Below, one piece after another: positions 9,079 to 18,159 of a stretch of DNA of 64,000 nt. A program made the position numbers and the translations under genes. The DNA is from Ruminococcus sp. (lineage in GTDB: Bacteria; Bacillota; Clostridia; Oscillospirales; Ruminococcaceae). Within the stretch, counting starts at the first letter, position 1. Each line of letters begins with the position of its first letter. Where the stretch lies: assembly GCA_017622925.1 (NCBI GenBank), contig JAGAQC010000004.1:1-64000 (forward strand). The letters are read 5' to 3'. Below the pieces are notes generated by a model, which saw only the letters and a list, made by a program, of their open reading frames with translations, was not told where the DNA came from and ran no database searches.

Positions 9079-10960
9079 TTCCGCCGCACTCCGATCTCAC
9101 AAAATCAGCCATTTTACTGCTGCTCAGACCTATTCTGTCGAGCAATGAGCCGACCGCCCCCTGCTTTATAAAGCCCTCAGCCGCAGACCGTCTGTAAACG
9201 CCTTTATATTGACGTTCCATAAGCATACAACCGAGCTTTTCGGAAATACTGCCGTATCCGACAGATTCCTCAAAGAAAATGATACGCTTATAGTTCATTA
9301 TCTCACTCACCAGCGAATCGGCGATCGGGAAAATTTTGGTAAGCTTCAGCATATTGCATTCAATGCCCTCGCTTTTCAGTTCCTTGCATGCCTTATACGC
9401 CTCGTTGAATATTCTTCCATAGGAAATAATCAGCGTATCGCTTATCACATTTCGTATAAATACGCAGTCGGAATTTAATACATTTACGTTGAAATCTGTC
9501 TCCTCAGCTCCCCTCGGGTATCTTACGGCGACAAGCTTCTTTTCATTGTACACAGCCTTTCTCAGGCATATTCGCAGCTCGTCGTAGCATGAGGGAGAAT
9601 ATATCGTAACATCGGGGATAGTTGTCAACATCGGAACGTCAAACATTCCCTGATGAGTTTCGCCGTCCTCGCCGACTAAGCCTGCACGGTCAATGCCGAG
9701 AACAACATGAAGTCCTCCTATCGCTATATCGTGGATAAGCTGATCGTATGCGCGCTGCAAAAACGTGGAATATACGGCAAAAACAGGTATCTGACCCATG
9801 GAGGCAAGTCCGCCGCAGAAAGTGACCGCATGCTGTTCGGCAATACCGACATCATAGAAGCGGTTGGGGAGTTTTTTCCCGAAATATTGCAATCCCGTAC
9901 CGTATTTCATAGCCGCCGTAACAGCGCATATACGCTCGTCCATTTCTGCAAGCTTTAGCAGCTCTTTGCCGAAAACGGTGGAATAGCTGTCGCCGGCAGA
10001 GATCTCGGGATTTCCCGATTCTGCATCAAAACGCGATATGCCGTGAAACTCCCCCGGATTTTTCTCAGCCGGAAGATAACCCTTGCCTTTCTGCGTTTTA
10101 ACATGGATAAACACGGGACGATGATAGGTTTTCGCCATTCTCATAGCCTGCTCCAACTCTTTAAGGCTGTGACCGTTGATCGGTCCGAGATAGATAAATC
10201 CCATATCCTCAAAAAGGTTTCTTTCGAGAATGGTCGATTTTACAGCGTCCTTTACACGCTTCATTCCCTTAGCCGTCTTTGTGCCAAGTACAGGTATCTC
10301 GGTAAGAATGCGTTCCACGTTCCTTTTGGTATCTATATATTTCTCGGAATTTCTCAGAGTAGTAAGGTATTTTTCAAGCGAACCTACGCTTTTGGAAATA
10401 GACATATTGTTATCGTTAAGTATAACGATAAGATTGCTTTCCCTGTCAAGACAGCAGTTGTTCATAGCCTCGTACACCATGCCGCCTGTCATAGCCCCGT
10501 CACCGATAACGGCTACTGTGTAGTTGGTTTTCCCCTGTAGCCGCATTGCTTCGGCTATTCCGCAGGAAACGGAAATAGAAGTGCTGCTGTGACCTGCTAT
10601 AAAGGTATCGTGTTCCGACTCAGAGGGCTTCGGAAATCCCGAAATACCGCCCTCCTGACGTATAGTGGAAAGCTTGTCGGCTCTGCCTGTGAGTATTTTG
10701 TGGACGTATGCCTGATGCCCCACGTCCCACACGATCTTATCCTCGGGGGAATCAAAATTCCTGTGAATGGACATGGTAAGCTCCACTACTCCAAGATTCG
10801 AGGCAAGATGACCGCCTGTCTTTGATACGGTATCTATCAGAAGATTCCTTATTTCGCTGCAAAGGTATCTGCACTGCATCAGGGACAGCTTTTTCAGATC
10901 CTCGGGCAGAGTAAGCTCCGAAAGGCTTACTCTGCTGCCGTCGTTTAAATATTCGTTCAT
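9065..10960 (-). CDS. dxs: 1-deoxy-D-xylulose-5-phosphate synthase
   Basis: First enzyme of the MEP isoprenoid pathway: thiamine diphosphate-dependent condensation of pyruvate and glyceraldehyde 3-phosphate. It shows the family signatures LIDTVSKTGGHLASNLG and WDVGHQAYVHKIL, the ThDP motif GDGAMTGGMVYEAMNN, and the transketolase-type DRAGLVGEDGETHQG. I chose the ATG at 10960 (631 aa), because homologues begin only about 10-12 residues before LKKLS. A TTG at 11002 is possible; AAAGGAG lies just before it, but only 1 nt away. It follows ispA and overlaps tlyA. Confidence 0.95.
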   Translation of the reverse strand: MNEYLNDGSRVSLSELTLPEDLKKLSLMQCRYLCSEIRNLLIDTVSKTGGHLASNLGVVELTMSIHRNFDSPEDKIVWDVGHQAYVHKILTGRADKLSTIRQEGGISGFPKPSESEHDTFIAGHSSTSISVSCGIAEAMRLQGKTNYTVAVIGDGAMTGGMVYEAMNNCCLDRESNLIVILNDNNMSISKSVGSLEKYLTTLRNSEKYIDTKRNVERILTEIPVLGTKTAKGMKRVKDAVKSTILERNLFEDMGFIYLGPINGHSLKELEQAMRMAKTYHRPVFIHVKTQKGKGYLPAEKNPGEFHGISRFDAESGNPEISAGDSYSTVFGKELLKLAEMDERICAVTAAMKYGTGLQYFGKKLPNRFYDVGIAEQHAVTFCGGLASMGQIPVFAVYSTFLQRAYDQLIHDIAIGGLHVVLGIDRAGLVGEDGETHQGMFDVPMLTTIPDVTIYSPSCYDELRICLRKAVYNEKKLVAVRYPRGAEETDFNVNVLNSDCVFIRNVISDTLIISYGRIFNEAYKACKELKSEGIECNMLKLTKIFPIADSLVSEIMNYKRIIFFEESVGYGSISEKLGCMLMERQYKGVYRRSAAEGFIKQGAVGSLLDRIGLSSSKMADFVRSECGGNGKA

Positions 10961-11009
10961 TTTAACGTTTGCGGAGAAACCGAAGGTACGGCGTTCTCTC
11001 AAGCTCCTT

Positions 11010-11900
11010 TTATTTTTTGCGCTTCAAAAGCTTTCCTGTCAATTCTTTAAGAAAATCATTGTTCGGTACGGCGTCAAGCCACTCCAAAGCCTCGGAAGTC
11101 GCCTTATCAGCCATTTCCTGCGCTTTCTCAATGCCGAAAACGGATACAAAGGTATTCTTGTTCGACTCCTCATCGCTTCCGACGGGTTTGCCAAGCTCCT
11201 CCGTAGTGCTTGTTACGTCCAATATATCGTCAATTATCTGGAATGCAAAACCAAGCCTGAGACCGTACTCCGCAGCGGCTCTTATTGTCTCGTTGTCCGC
11301 ATCGGCGCATATAGCTCCCATAACGCATGAAACGGCTATGAGCTGACCTGTTTTACAGCGGTACAGATTTCTCAGTTCTTCTTCGTCAACATCTGTTCGG
11401 TTCTCGTTTTCCATATCAATGACCTGACCGCCGATCATGCCGTCCCTGCCGACGGAGTTCGCCAACACCGAGATAATAAGCACCTTCTGCTCGGGAGAAA
11501 GCGACTGAGAATCGGCGATTATCTCAAACGGAAGAACCGCAAGAGCGTCCCCTGCAAGAATTGCCATAGCTTCGCCGAACGCCTTATGGCAGGAGGGCTT
11601 TCCCCTGCGGAAATCATCGTCGTCCATAGCAGGAAGATCGTCATGTATAAGCGAGAAGGTATGTACCATCTCAATAGCGCACGCAGGAGCAGACGCCGTT
11701 TCCATCTGACCGCCGAGAGCCTCGCAGAAAGCGTATACAAGGGCAGGTCTTATCCTCTTTCCGCCTGCACGGAGAGAGTAGTTCATGGCGTCGATAAGCT
11801 TTACCTGCGGTCGGTTTTCATGACTGTAGTTGTTGTATTCTTTGAGTTCCTTTTCCGTGAACTCAACATAGCGGTTTAAAATTTCATTAAAATTGCTCAT
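11010..11900 (-). CDS. ispA: Polyprenyl synthetase (farnesyl/geranylgeranyl diphosphate synthase type)
   Basis: Elongates allylic diphosphates with isopentenyl diphosphate. The 296-residue length is normal. The first Asp-rich motif is in DDLPAMDDDDFRRGKPSCHK (about residues 82-101) and the second in FQIIDDILDVT. The region before it, YSLRAGGKRIRPAL, binds isopentenyl diphosphate. It lies between xseB (3-nt gap) and dxs, so precursor synthesis and chain elongation share a transcript. The chain length of the product is inferred only from the family. Confidence 0.95.
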   Translation of the reverse strand: MSNFNEILNRYVEFTEKELKEYNNYSHENRPQVKLIDAMNYSLRAGGKRIRPALVYAFCEALGGQMETASAPACAIEMVHTFSLIHDDLPAMDDDDFRRGKPSCHKAFGEAMAILAGDALAVLPFEIIADSQSLSPEQKVLIISVLANSVGRDGMIGGQVIDMENENRTDVDEEELRNLYRCKTGQLIAVSCVMGAICADADNETIRAAAEYGLRLGFAFQIIDDILDVTSTTEELGKPVGSDEESNKNTFVSVFGIEKAQEMADKATSEALEWLDAVPNNDFLKELTGKLLKRKK

Positions 11901-11903
11901 AAT

Positions 11904-12098
11904 TTATTTTTCCTCCGTTATTACGATCCTTGCTTCGTCAAGCTGCTTTTTGCAGACGGCTGAGAGCTTCACGCCCTCTCCGTACAGCTCGACAGCCTTT
12001 TCCAATGGGACGTCGCCTTTTTCAAGCTCTGCAACTATCGTGCCGAGCTTTTTCATATTTTCTTCAAAATTTGCACTTTCATTCGCATTTTTACTCAT
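11904..12098 (-). CDS. xseB: Exodeoxyribonuclease VII small subunit
   Basis: Small helical subunit that binds several-fold to XseA and is needed for exonuclease VII activity on single-stranded DNA. The 64-residue protein has the typical core ENMKKLGTIVAELEKGDVPL, then EKAVELYGEG and a C-terminal helix. It sits between xseA (6-nt gap) and ispA, the usual location. Confidence 0.95.
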   Translation of the reverse strand: MSKNANESANFEENMKKLGTIVAELEKGDVPLEKAVELYGEGVKLSAVCKKQLDEARIVITEEK

Positions 12099-12104
12099 AA
12101 AAAC

Positions 12105-13295
12105 TCACCATTTTTTCCTGATCTCAGCCTCGGCGCCGCCTTTATCAAAGCGAAGCCTTACTGTCTGACCCTCCGATATATCGGCGGAACTTCTTACAAG
12201 CTCGTCACCGCTGTATACGAGAGAATAACCACGTGACATTACTTTCAGCGGACTCAGGCTGTCAAGTCGCGCCGCAGTCTCCGAAAGACGCGCCGTGTGT
12301 CTGTCAATACTTCGCACTACAGCCGTTTCAGCACGGTTTTTAAGAGCGGCGAGCTTTTCCTCCATGAGCTTCAGCCTGTTTTCGGGAGAACCTGCCGCAA
12401 GCTTTGCAGATAATGCGCCGTATTCCGAGAAACGCTTTTCCAATACCGCAGAAGCCGCTTTTTGACAGCGGTTCTCGTATGAAGCCACAGCGTCCGCCAA
12501 CTGACGTATATCGGGAGCAGCCAACTCTGCCGCCGCAGAGGGAGTAGGCGCGCGCATATCCGCCGCCAAGTCCGCTACGGTGAAATCGACCTCGTGTCCG
12601 ACAGCGGAAATTACAGGAACTTTGCAGCCGTATACAGCCCTCGCCACCGCTTCGGTATTGAATGCGGACAAGTCCTCCGAAGAACCTCCGCCCCTGCCCA
12701 CGATTATAACATCGCAGCCTGCCGCCTCAGCTTTGAGTATTCCGCTGCAAATCGACATCGGCGCGTTCTCGCCCTGTACGACCGTATTCACGGCGTAAAG
12801 CTCGCACAGCGGATAACGCCTTGTTAAAACGTTTACAATATCCCTTATTGCTGCGCCGCTGAGAGAAGTTACCGCCCCGATCTTCCTCGGCATATACGGC
12901 AGGGGACGTTTATGCTCCTCGGCAAAAATCCCCTCGGCGGCAAGCTTTTTTTTCAACTGTTCAAGGGCGAGACTTTCCTTGCCTGCTCCCTCGGGAATAA
13001 TGTCGGTTGCATACAACTGATATACGCCGTCCCTCTCATAGACGGAAATACTTCCCGATACCACCGCCGCCATGCCGTCCTCGGGCTGAAATTTCAAACG
13101 AGCCGCCGCAGAAGCGAACATCACCGCCTTGATCGAGCTTTCCTTGTCTTTCAATGAAAAATAGCAATGACCGCTTTTATAATGACAAACAAAGTTAGAA
13201 ATTTCGCCCTTTACCATGATACCCTGCAAAATTCTGTCGCCTTTAAGCTTCGACGCAATGTATTTATTGACCTGTGTCACCGTTATTACGGGCAT
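12105..13295 (-). CDS. xseA: Exodeoxyribonuclease VII large subunit
   Basis: Catalytic subunit of exonuclease VII, which degrades single-stranded DNA from both ends. Of 396 residues, the first ~100 form an OB fold (VTQVNKYIASKLKGD, then VKGEISNFVCHYKSGHCYFS). The nuclease core contains GRGGGSSEDLSAFN and PVISAVGHEVDFTVADLAAD. A coiled-coil C-terminus ends with the beta segment GYSLVYSGDE. It overlaps the TsaD-like gene upstream by 10 nt and precedes xseB. Confidence 0.95.
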   Translation of the reverse strand: MPVITVTQVNKYIASKLKGDRILQGIMVKGEISNFVCHYKSGHCYFSLKDKESSIKAVMFASAAARLKFQPEDGMAAVVSGSISVYERDGVYQLYATDIIPEGAGKESLALEQLKKKLAAEGIFAEEHKRPLPYMPRKIGAVTSLSGAAIRDIVNVLTRRYPLCELYAVNTVVQGENAPMSICSGILKAEAAGCDVIIVGRGGGSSEDLSAFNTEAVARAVYGCKVPVISAVGHEVDFTVADLAADMRAPTPSAAAELAAPDIRQLADAVASYENRCQKAASAVLEKRFSEYGALSAKLAAGSPENRLKLMEEKLAALKNRAETAVVRSIDRHTARLSETAARLDSLSPLKVMSRGYSLVYSGDELVRSSADISEGQTVRLRFDKGGAEAEIRKKW

Positions 13296-14239
13296 TTTTC
13301 CTCACTCCATTTCAGATAAGCGAATATTGCCGTCCCTGCCGCATTATCGCAGGAATACTGCGGTTCTGCAAAAGCGGCGTCCTTATATCGGGAAATTATT
13401 TTATCCCGAATAAGTCTGTCCGACATAACTCCGCCGGCATAAACAAGCGGAAGTCTGCCGTACTTTTCCATAGCGTATTCCGTCATGGAAATTATCGTCT
13501 CGGCAATAAAATCAAGGCAGTACGCCGCAGTATTCTCGGGAGTTTCGCCTTTATCGAGCATTGCACGGCACTTGTTTTCAACACCCGAAAGACAGCAGCA
13601 GCCGTTTTTCAGAACAGGCTTTATTTTCAAGTGTCTGTCCGACTTTGCAGCTAATTTTTCAAGCTCTGCTCCACATGGGAATTTCAGTCCGAGCATTAGA
13701 CCGACACGGTCTACAGCCTGTCCTCCGTTCAGATCGAGCGACGAGCATATCTCCGTCACATTCAGAATATCCACATCATCGGGATTGCACAGCAGGCAGT
13801 CCGTAGTTCCGCCGCTAACGTGAAAAGCTATGAACGGCTGCTTCACATAATCAAGCTTATCCGCTGAATAAAGCGCAGCCAAAATATGCCCTATCTGGTG
13901 CGAAGTCGTGTACAGGGGAACTTTTTCGACAGCCGCTAAACACCTTGCAAGACCCTCTCCGCACAGAAAACACGGCATATACGAACCCTCAATGTTTCTC
14001 GGTCGAGCAGACGCCGAAACTGCTGAAAATCCGCCGAATTTCTCCGCTGAAAACAGTTCCTCAACAATATCAGGAAGCTGCTTCGTGTGGTGAAATACCG
14101 CGTCGCTCTGACGAAGTCCCAACGCTCCCTCCTTGACAGGGAGAAGCCTTTTACGCTGTACTATCCTGTTTTCCTCACTGATATATACAGCCGCAGAGGT
14201 CGTATAATTGCTTGTGTCGATACCGAGAAACTCAGGCAT
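13286..14239 (-). CDS. TsaD-like (peptidase M22 / Kae1 family) paralogue
   Basis: An ASKHA-fold protein related to TsaD, the enzyme that makes the t6A base of tRNA. It is 317 residues, somewhat short. The metal-binding motif is kept as HQIGH (H114, H118), as are the later YAGGV and SCDNAAGTAIFAY segments, the last with the expected metal-binding Asp. The rest is divergent. Many Clostridia have such a second gene beside nusB and xseA as well as a true tsaD, so I infer a paralogue rather than tsaD itself. It overlaps both neighbours (8 and 10 nt). Confidence 0.8.
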   Translation of the reverse strand: MPEFLGIDTSNYTTSAAVYISEENRIVQRKRLLPVKEGALGLRQSDAVFHHTKQLPDIVEELFSAEKFGGFSAVSASARPRNIEGSYMPCFLCGEGLARCLAAVEKVPLYTTSHQIGHILAALYSADKLDYVKQPFIAFHVSGGTTDCLLCNPDDVDILNVTEICSSLDLNGGQAVDRVGLMLGLKFPCGAELEKLAAKSDRHLKIKPVLKNGCCCLSGVENKCRAMLDKGETPENTAAYCLDFIAETIISMTEYAMEKYGRLPLVYAGGVMSDRLIRDKIISRYKDAAFAEPQYSCDNAAGTAIFAYLKWSEEKCP

Positions 14240-14645
14240 TTTCCGAATCCTTGGCTCTGTCGCGTGAAAATGCGCCCAGTACGCCGTTGATAAAGTTTAC
14301 GTCCTCACGATAGGTATATGTGCCGGCAAGCTTGATAGCTTCGCTTATTGCCGCATTATCGGGCGTTTTATCATCATACAGGCACTCGTATATCGCTATC
14401 CTCAGTACGGCATGGTTGAGCTTGGAAATTCTTGAGAGCTTACGTGACTTGCTGTAGCTTTCGATGATACCGTCTAACTCCGCGCTGTGAGCGAGCGTAC
14501 CGTCAACAATAGCTTTTACATCATCGTTGACGGTGATCTCCTCTATCTCCTCGGCAATTTCATAAAGCTCCTCAATATCGTCACTGCGCAGAAGCTGTTC
14601 AAATACCAGCTTGAACGCACTGTCTCTAACTTCACTTCTTGTCAT
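14232..14645 (-). CDS. nusB: Transcription antitermination protein NusB
   Basis: Binds boxA RNA with NusE/S10 in rRNA antitermination complexes. The 137-residue all-helical protein opens with TRSEVRDSAFKLVFEQLL and has the C-terminal core SKLNHAVLRIAIYECLY, then INGVLGAF. It sits 18 nt after the asp23 gene and overlaps the TsaD-like gene by 8 nt. The asp23-nusB-xseAB order is characteristic of Firmicutes. Confidence 0.95.
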   Translation of the reverse strand: MTRSEVRDSAFKLVFEQLLRSDDIEELYEIAEEIEEITVNDDVKAIVDGTLAHSAELDGIIESYSKSRKLSRISKLNHAVLRIAIYECLYDDKTPDNAAISEAIKLAGTYTYREDVNFINGVLGAFSRDRAKDSENA

Positions 14646-14663
14646 TTTGTTTTCTCCTAATCT

Positions 14664-14996
14664 TTAAAATACAACGCCGCTTACAGAAACGTTCACTCTT
14701 GCCACCGCAACTCCCGTCATTGACTGAACGCTCTCCTTGACTGCCGACTGGACCTCCTGAGCGACCGCTGCGGCTTTAACGCCGTTTTTCACTTTTATTT
14801 TAACATTCAAAGCCGCAACGTCCCCCATCATTGTTACGTTTATAGGACCGTTGTTTCTCAGCTTGCTCAGCTTATTCACCTCGCCGAACAAACCTGCTAC
14901 GCCCTCGACGTCGAGAGCGGCAAGCCTTGCAACGGTGATTATAACGTCCTCTGAGATCTTCAAAGACCCGTTCGCAGCTTTCTTCGTACTTTCCAT
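14664..14996 (-). CDS. Asp23/Gls24 family envelope stress protein
   Basis: A 110-residue Asp23-family protein of the kind often found before nusB in Clostridia and Bacilli. It shows the family core ISEDVIITVARLAALDVEGV and the VKNGVKAAAVAQEVQSAVKE helix, and ends with VSVSGVVF. A perfect AAGGAGG precedes the ATG. It is the first gene of the nusB-xseAB-ispA-dxs run, just downstream of the promoter-like array at 15070-15392. The biochemical function of the family is unclear. Confidence 0.9.
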   Translation of the reverse strand: MESTKKAANGSLKISEDVIITVARLAALDVEGVAGLFGEVNKLSKLRNNGPINVTMMGDVAALNVKIKVKNGVKAAAVAQEVQSAVKESVQSMTGVAVARVNVSVSGVVF

Positions 14997-15069
14997 TTTT
15001 TACCTCCTTACCTGTCGTTTCTCTGATTTTATCTTTTAATCAAACGTCCGAATAAAATCTTACTTTTAT

Positions 15070-15392
15070 ATTATACCATATTAAGTACAAAATTGCAACA
15101 TACGCGGAAATAAATTTCGACAAATATTTTTTTAACGCGACACAGGGTGCAGCGACACGCCTCTTATACCATATTAGTTTCGGAATTGCAACAGTCGCGG
15201 AAAAAATTTGTGCTTCACAATATTAACGAGCTTGCAAGTAGTAGCGTGAATTGTCTGCGGCGACTCGCCGCTTATACCATATTAAGTACAAAATTGCAAC
15301 ATACGCGGAAATAAATTTCGACAAATATTTTTTTAACGCGACACAGGGTGCAGCGTCACGCTGCTTATACCATATTAGTTTCAGATTTGCAA
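15070..15392 (-). promoter_or_regulatory. Four regularly built sigma-A-like promoter modules facing asp23
   Basis: On the minus strand, TTGCAA is followed after exactly 17 nt by TATAAT or TATAAG four times: -35/-10 at 15093-15098/15070-15075 (TATAAT), 15186-15191/15163-15168, 15294-15299/15271-15276 and 15387-15392/15364-15369 (TATAAG). All point to the asp23-nusB run. The nearest has the best -10 and is the likeliest main promoter. The others come from the tandem duplication, and whether they are active is an inference. Confidence 0.55.
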
Positions 15393-15472
15393 CAGTCGCG
15401 GAAAAAATTTGTGCTTCACAATATTAACGAGCTTGCAAGTGGTAGCGTGAATTGTCTGCGGCGACTCGCCGC
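15071..15472. repeat. 201-bp tandem duplication, with internal half-repeats, filling the asp23-spoIIIAH gap
   Basis: Two nearly identical 201-bp units lie at 15071-15271 and 15272-15472, differing at only a few positions. Within each unit, the stretch from TTATACCATATTA through ATTGCAACA occurs twice (for example at 15071 and 15164), so there are four half-repeats. Each unit ends with the palindrome GCGGCGACTCGCCGC. No gene is present in the 483-nt gap. The duplication is recent enough to be almost perfect. Confidence 0.92.
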
Positions 15473-15479
15473 TTTTCAA

Positions 15480-16052
15480 CTATTTTACCTCAAAAATTCT
15501 GATATTTTCTGCGGAAACGTTTGTTTCACCTAAAATTATCTCCTTTACAGACGCTGCCTGCGCTTTATCAAGTCCCTCAGTCTTAATAACTACCTTAGCC
15601 GACTCGCCGTCCAAATAGGCAACGCAGTCCTCGAAGCCCTGCGCTTTTACCAGAGATTCTATAGTTCCCTCGGATTCAATGAGCTTCGATACCTCCACAG
15701 CGTCAAGAGCGTTGACGACCATTTCGTCCTCCGTCAGGTCTCCTCCGCCGATGATCGTCTGCAAGGTCTGTACCGCTTCGTCACGATTGTTCATCTTGTC
15801 AAGACGAGCCTGTGCAAAATAGTCAGCCGACGCAGGCTCGGCGGCGTCCTTTTCCATGTCCGCTCCGGCATTGACGAACTCCGTTTCGCCGTAGTTCACC
15901 GTGTCGCCCATTTCGGCGACCTCGACCGACTCGCCGTCCTTCGAGAGCTTGGGCGCGGAAACATAATTTATGTAGACCGCTACTCCGAGCATAAGCGTAA
16001 GACAAGTCATGATTATCTGCTTTTTTCCTATAATTATTGTCGGTTTTTTCAT
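15480..16052 (-). CDS. spoIIIAH: Stage III sporulation protein AH
   Basis: Mother-cell membrane protein that pairs with forespore SpoIIQ to form the channel or feeding tube during engulfment. The 190-residue protein has one N-terminal membrane segment (about 8-30), a charged linker and a C-terminal YscJ/FliF-like ring-building domain (about 95-190) with VNALDAVEVSKLIESEG. It is the last gene of the complete spoIIIA operon, 12 nt after spoIIIAG. Confidence 0.93.
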   Translation of the reverse strand: MKKPTIIIGKKQIIMTCLTLMLGVAVYINYVSAPKLSKDGESVEVAEMGDTVNYGETEFVNAGADMEKDAAEPASADYFAQARLDKMNNRDEAVQTLQTIIGGGDLTEDEMVVNALDAVEVSKLIESEGTIESLVKAQGFEDCVAYLDGESAKVVIKTEGLDKAQAASVKEIILGETNVSAENIRIFEVK

Positions 16053-16064
16053 GGTAAATACTCC

Positions 16065-16583
16065 TTATTTCATAATAGTTACGTAAATATCAGCCGTCGG
16101 TATTCCGAGAGCCGCCGATGCCGCCTTGTAGACGCGCTCCTCCACTACGGGACTTTCGCAGCCTGTGCAAACGATCACTGCTCCCGTGATCTTCGGGACT
16201 TCAACGGTTTCTATCAGCGGCTCACGGCTGCTGCTCCCTCCGATCAAAACATATTTTTCCTCCTCCTCGGTTTTGTTTTCCGATTCCGAACGCTTTTCCT
16301 CGGAGACATAGACATATCTTTCTCCCGAACCTACCGTAAGATATACCTCCACCTCACCTGCCCCTTCGATTTTTTCCAGAAAGCCTTCAAGTCTTTCCTC
16401 AGTCTGACTGCAATAATCCTGTGCGGCGCTTGTCTGCGGCTTTTCGTTGGACTTTACGGGTTCTTTTTTGTCCGCCGAAAAAGATGACAGCATTATCAGA
16501 AGAAGTCCTGCAGTTCCTAATACTGCGACTGCTGCCGCAGATTTTTTATTTCTCATAATGTTCCCGATTTTTTCAGTCAGCAC
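16065..16583 (-). CDS. spoIIIAG: Stage III sporulation protein AG
   Basis: Forms a large ring in the mother-cell/forespore channel. The 172-residue protein has a single membrane segment (about 17-35), then a variable linker and a domain with the family core AGEVEVYLTVGSGERYVYVSEE; the GAVIVCTGCESPVV strand follows. It overlaps spoIIIAF by 11 nt and precedes spoIIIAH. Confidence 0.92.
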   Translation of the reverse strand: MLTEKIGNIMRNKKSAAAVAVLGTAGLLLIMLSSFSADKKEPVKSNEKPQTSAAQDYCSQTEERLEGFLEKIEGAGEVEVYLTVGSGERYVYVSEEKRSESENKTEEEEKYVLIGGSSSREPLIETVEVPKITGAVIVCTGCESPVVEERVYKAASAALGIPTADIYVTIMK

Positions 16584-17034
16584 CTTTTATTACCTCCGTT
16601 TCAACACCGAGACAGCTTTTGATTATAAGAGCGGCTGCTTCAAAGTCCTCCGCCGTGACCGTCACACTACTAATAGATATGCTGTAATCCGCTGAAATAT
16701 TAACATCTGTGACAATTGAAGCGTAATTTATTCCTGCCGCTGTAAGCTGCTGACCGAGTACGTCCGAAATATTGGCTTCTGTCTCGGTTTTCAGAGCTTC
16801 GGAATACAAATCGCCGGGATATTCCGCTTCAATAGTCTCAAAGCTCGATATATCGGGCATTGTAAAGTTTACAAATCCCTGCGCGAACGGAGCTGTCATA
16901 ACAAACGCAAGGAGAAGATTCAGCAGCGACATGACCTGATTTTTAAGCTTTGAAGCCGAAACAATACTTCCTATAACGCATCTTGCCGCCGATACTGCGC
17001 ATACTGCCATAACCGCCGATTTTATACCATCCAT
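16573..17034 (-). CDS. spoIIIAF: Stage III sporulation protein AF
   Basis: Membrane component of the SpoIIIA complex. I chose the ATG at 17034 (153 aa, MDGIKSAVMAVCAVS), because AGGAAAG lies correctly upstream and this start does not overlap spoIIIAE. An open frame extends to 17130 but runs back over the end of spoIIIAE. Two short hydrophobic segments lie at the N-terminus, followed by a soluble domain ending in the AALIIKSCLGV segment. Confidence 0.88.
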   Translation of the reverse strand: MDGIKSAVMAVCAVSAARCVIGSIVSASKLKNQVMSLLNLLLAFVMTAPFAQGFVNFTMPDISSFETIEAEYPGDLYSEALKTETEANISDVLGQQLTAAGINYASIVTDVNISADYSISISSVTVTAEDFEAAALIIKSCLGVETEVIKGAD

Positions 17035-17066
17035 ATTTCTTTCCTCATGAACTATATTATATCGTA

Positions 17067-18152
17067 TTATATCGTAGACAATGTTTTCATCAGTATAGCC
17101 GAGCAGAGTATGAATATCACCGAATAGCATATCATAACGCTCTGCGCGATCGCAAAGCCGCTGTCTATGGATTTAAGAAGCTTTGACATCGCCTCCTCCG
17201 AAAACACGTCAGCCACAGCCTTTCCGACCCACATCACTCCTCTGTATACGCACAGCTCCAGTATTCCCGGAAGAAGCAGCATGACAACTCCGATTATCCC
17301 TGCTGCTCCGACCGTTCCGCCGATAACCTCGAAACTGCCCTTTACCGTGGAATAAGCGTCGGACACAGCTCCGCCGACGATAGGAATAAATCCCGATACG
17401 AGCATTTTAGCCGTTTTTGCAGCCGCGCCGTCCGCCTTGCCCGTAATGGAACATTTTAAAGTCACAAAACCCGAAAAAAGCGTCATGGTTATGGAAATTC
17501 CCCAAGTGACCGTTTTTTTCAGCAGATTAACAAGACTGTCGAGAGAGGTACTCGGGAATACGCTGCCCGTTACTCCCAACGCCGCCGTAACTCCCAATAC
17601 AGGCAGGAGATAGCTCTCAGACAGCTTGACAATAAGCTCCGAAGCTCCCAAAAGCATCATGTGGCATACGCCTGCCGTGGTGAAGTTTCCGCAAGCGACC
17701 GATACTGCCGAAAGCACAGGCACAAAGACAAGTATAAAGCTGCCCGTTATCTGAATAGTCCGCAGAATTTCGCCGTATACAGTCATAAGCTGCGGCACGA
17801 TAACAGTTACCGCCGCCATAACGCAGACCATTCCGTATATGTCCCCCGAACCGTTCACCGCCGACCTTGTGACCGACCCAAAGACGATAACAAGAAAAAT
17901 ACTTGACAATATCCGCAGAGGAGCTGCAAGACGTGCAGACAGCTCTCCCCAAACCATGTCCCACAAAGATTCAAATGACAAGCCGTCAATATCCGCCGCA
18001 TTAAAGCCGATGTCGTAATCCGCAAGGAGACCGTCAAGCTCCTCGGTTATTTCAGCTCCGTAGTCCTCGTATTCCTCAGCATGAGCCGTAAACGCCGTTA
18101 TGCTCACAAGAACCATGAAAAACGATAAAACAATAACTATGATCTTCCGCAT
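17067..18152 (-). CDS. spoIIIAE: Stage III sporulation protein AE
   Basis: Large polytopic membrane protein of the mother-cell SpoIIIA secretion-like complex. The 361-residue protein has a cleavable-looking N-terminal signal (1-25) and about seven membrane segments. It carries typical family patches such as GSGDIYGMVCVMAAVTV and KMLVSGFIPIVGGAVSDAYSTV. It follows spoIIIAD with a 7-nt gap. The length agrees with the family. Confidence 0.95.
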   Translation of the reverse strand: MRKIIVIVLSFFMVLVSITAFTAHAEEYEDYGAEITEELDGLLADYDIGFNAADIDGLSFESLWDMVWGELSARLAAPLRILSSIFLVIVFGSVTRSAVNGSGDIYGMVCVMAAVTVIVPQLMTVYGEILRTIQITGSFILVFVPVLSAVSVACGNFTTAGVCHMMLLGASELIVKLSESYLLPVLGVTAALGVTGSVFPSTSLDSLVNLLKKTVTWGISITMTLFSGFVTLKCSITGKADGAAAKTAKMLVSGFIPIVGGAVSDAYSTVKGSFEVIGGTVGAAGIIGVVMLLLPGILELCVYRGVMWVGKAVADVFSEEAMSKLLKSIDSGFAIAQSVMICYSVIFILCSAILMKTLSTI

Positions 18153-18159
18153 ATTTCAC

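Noticed and set aside
17035..17130. Longer spoIIIAF start overlapping spoIIIAE
   Set aside because: The ATG at 17034 has AGGAAAG upstream and matches the usual N-terminus with its hydrophobic segment.
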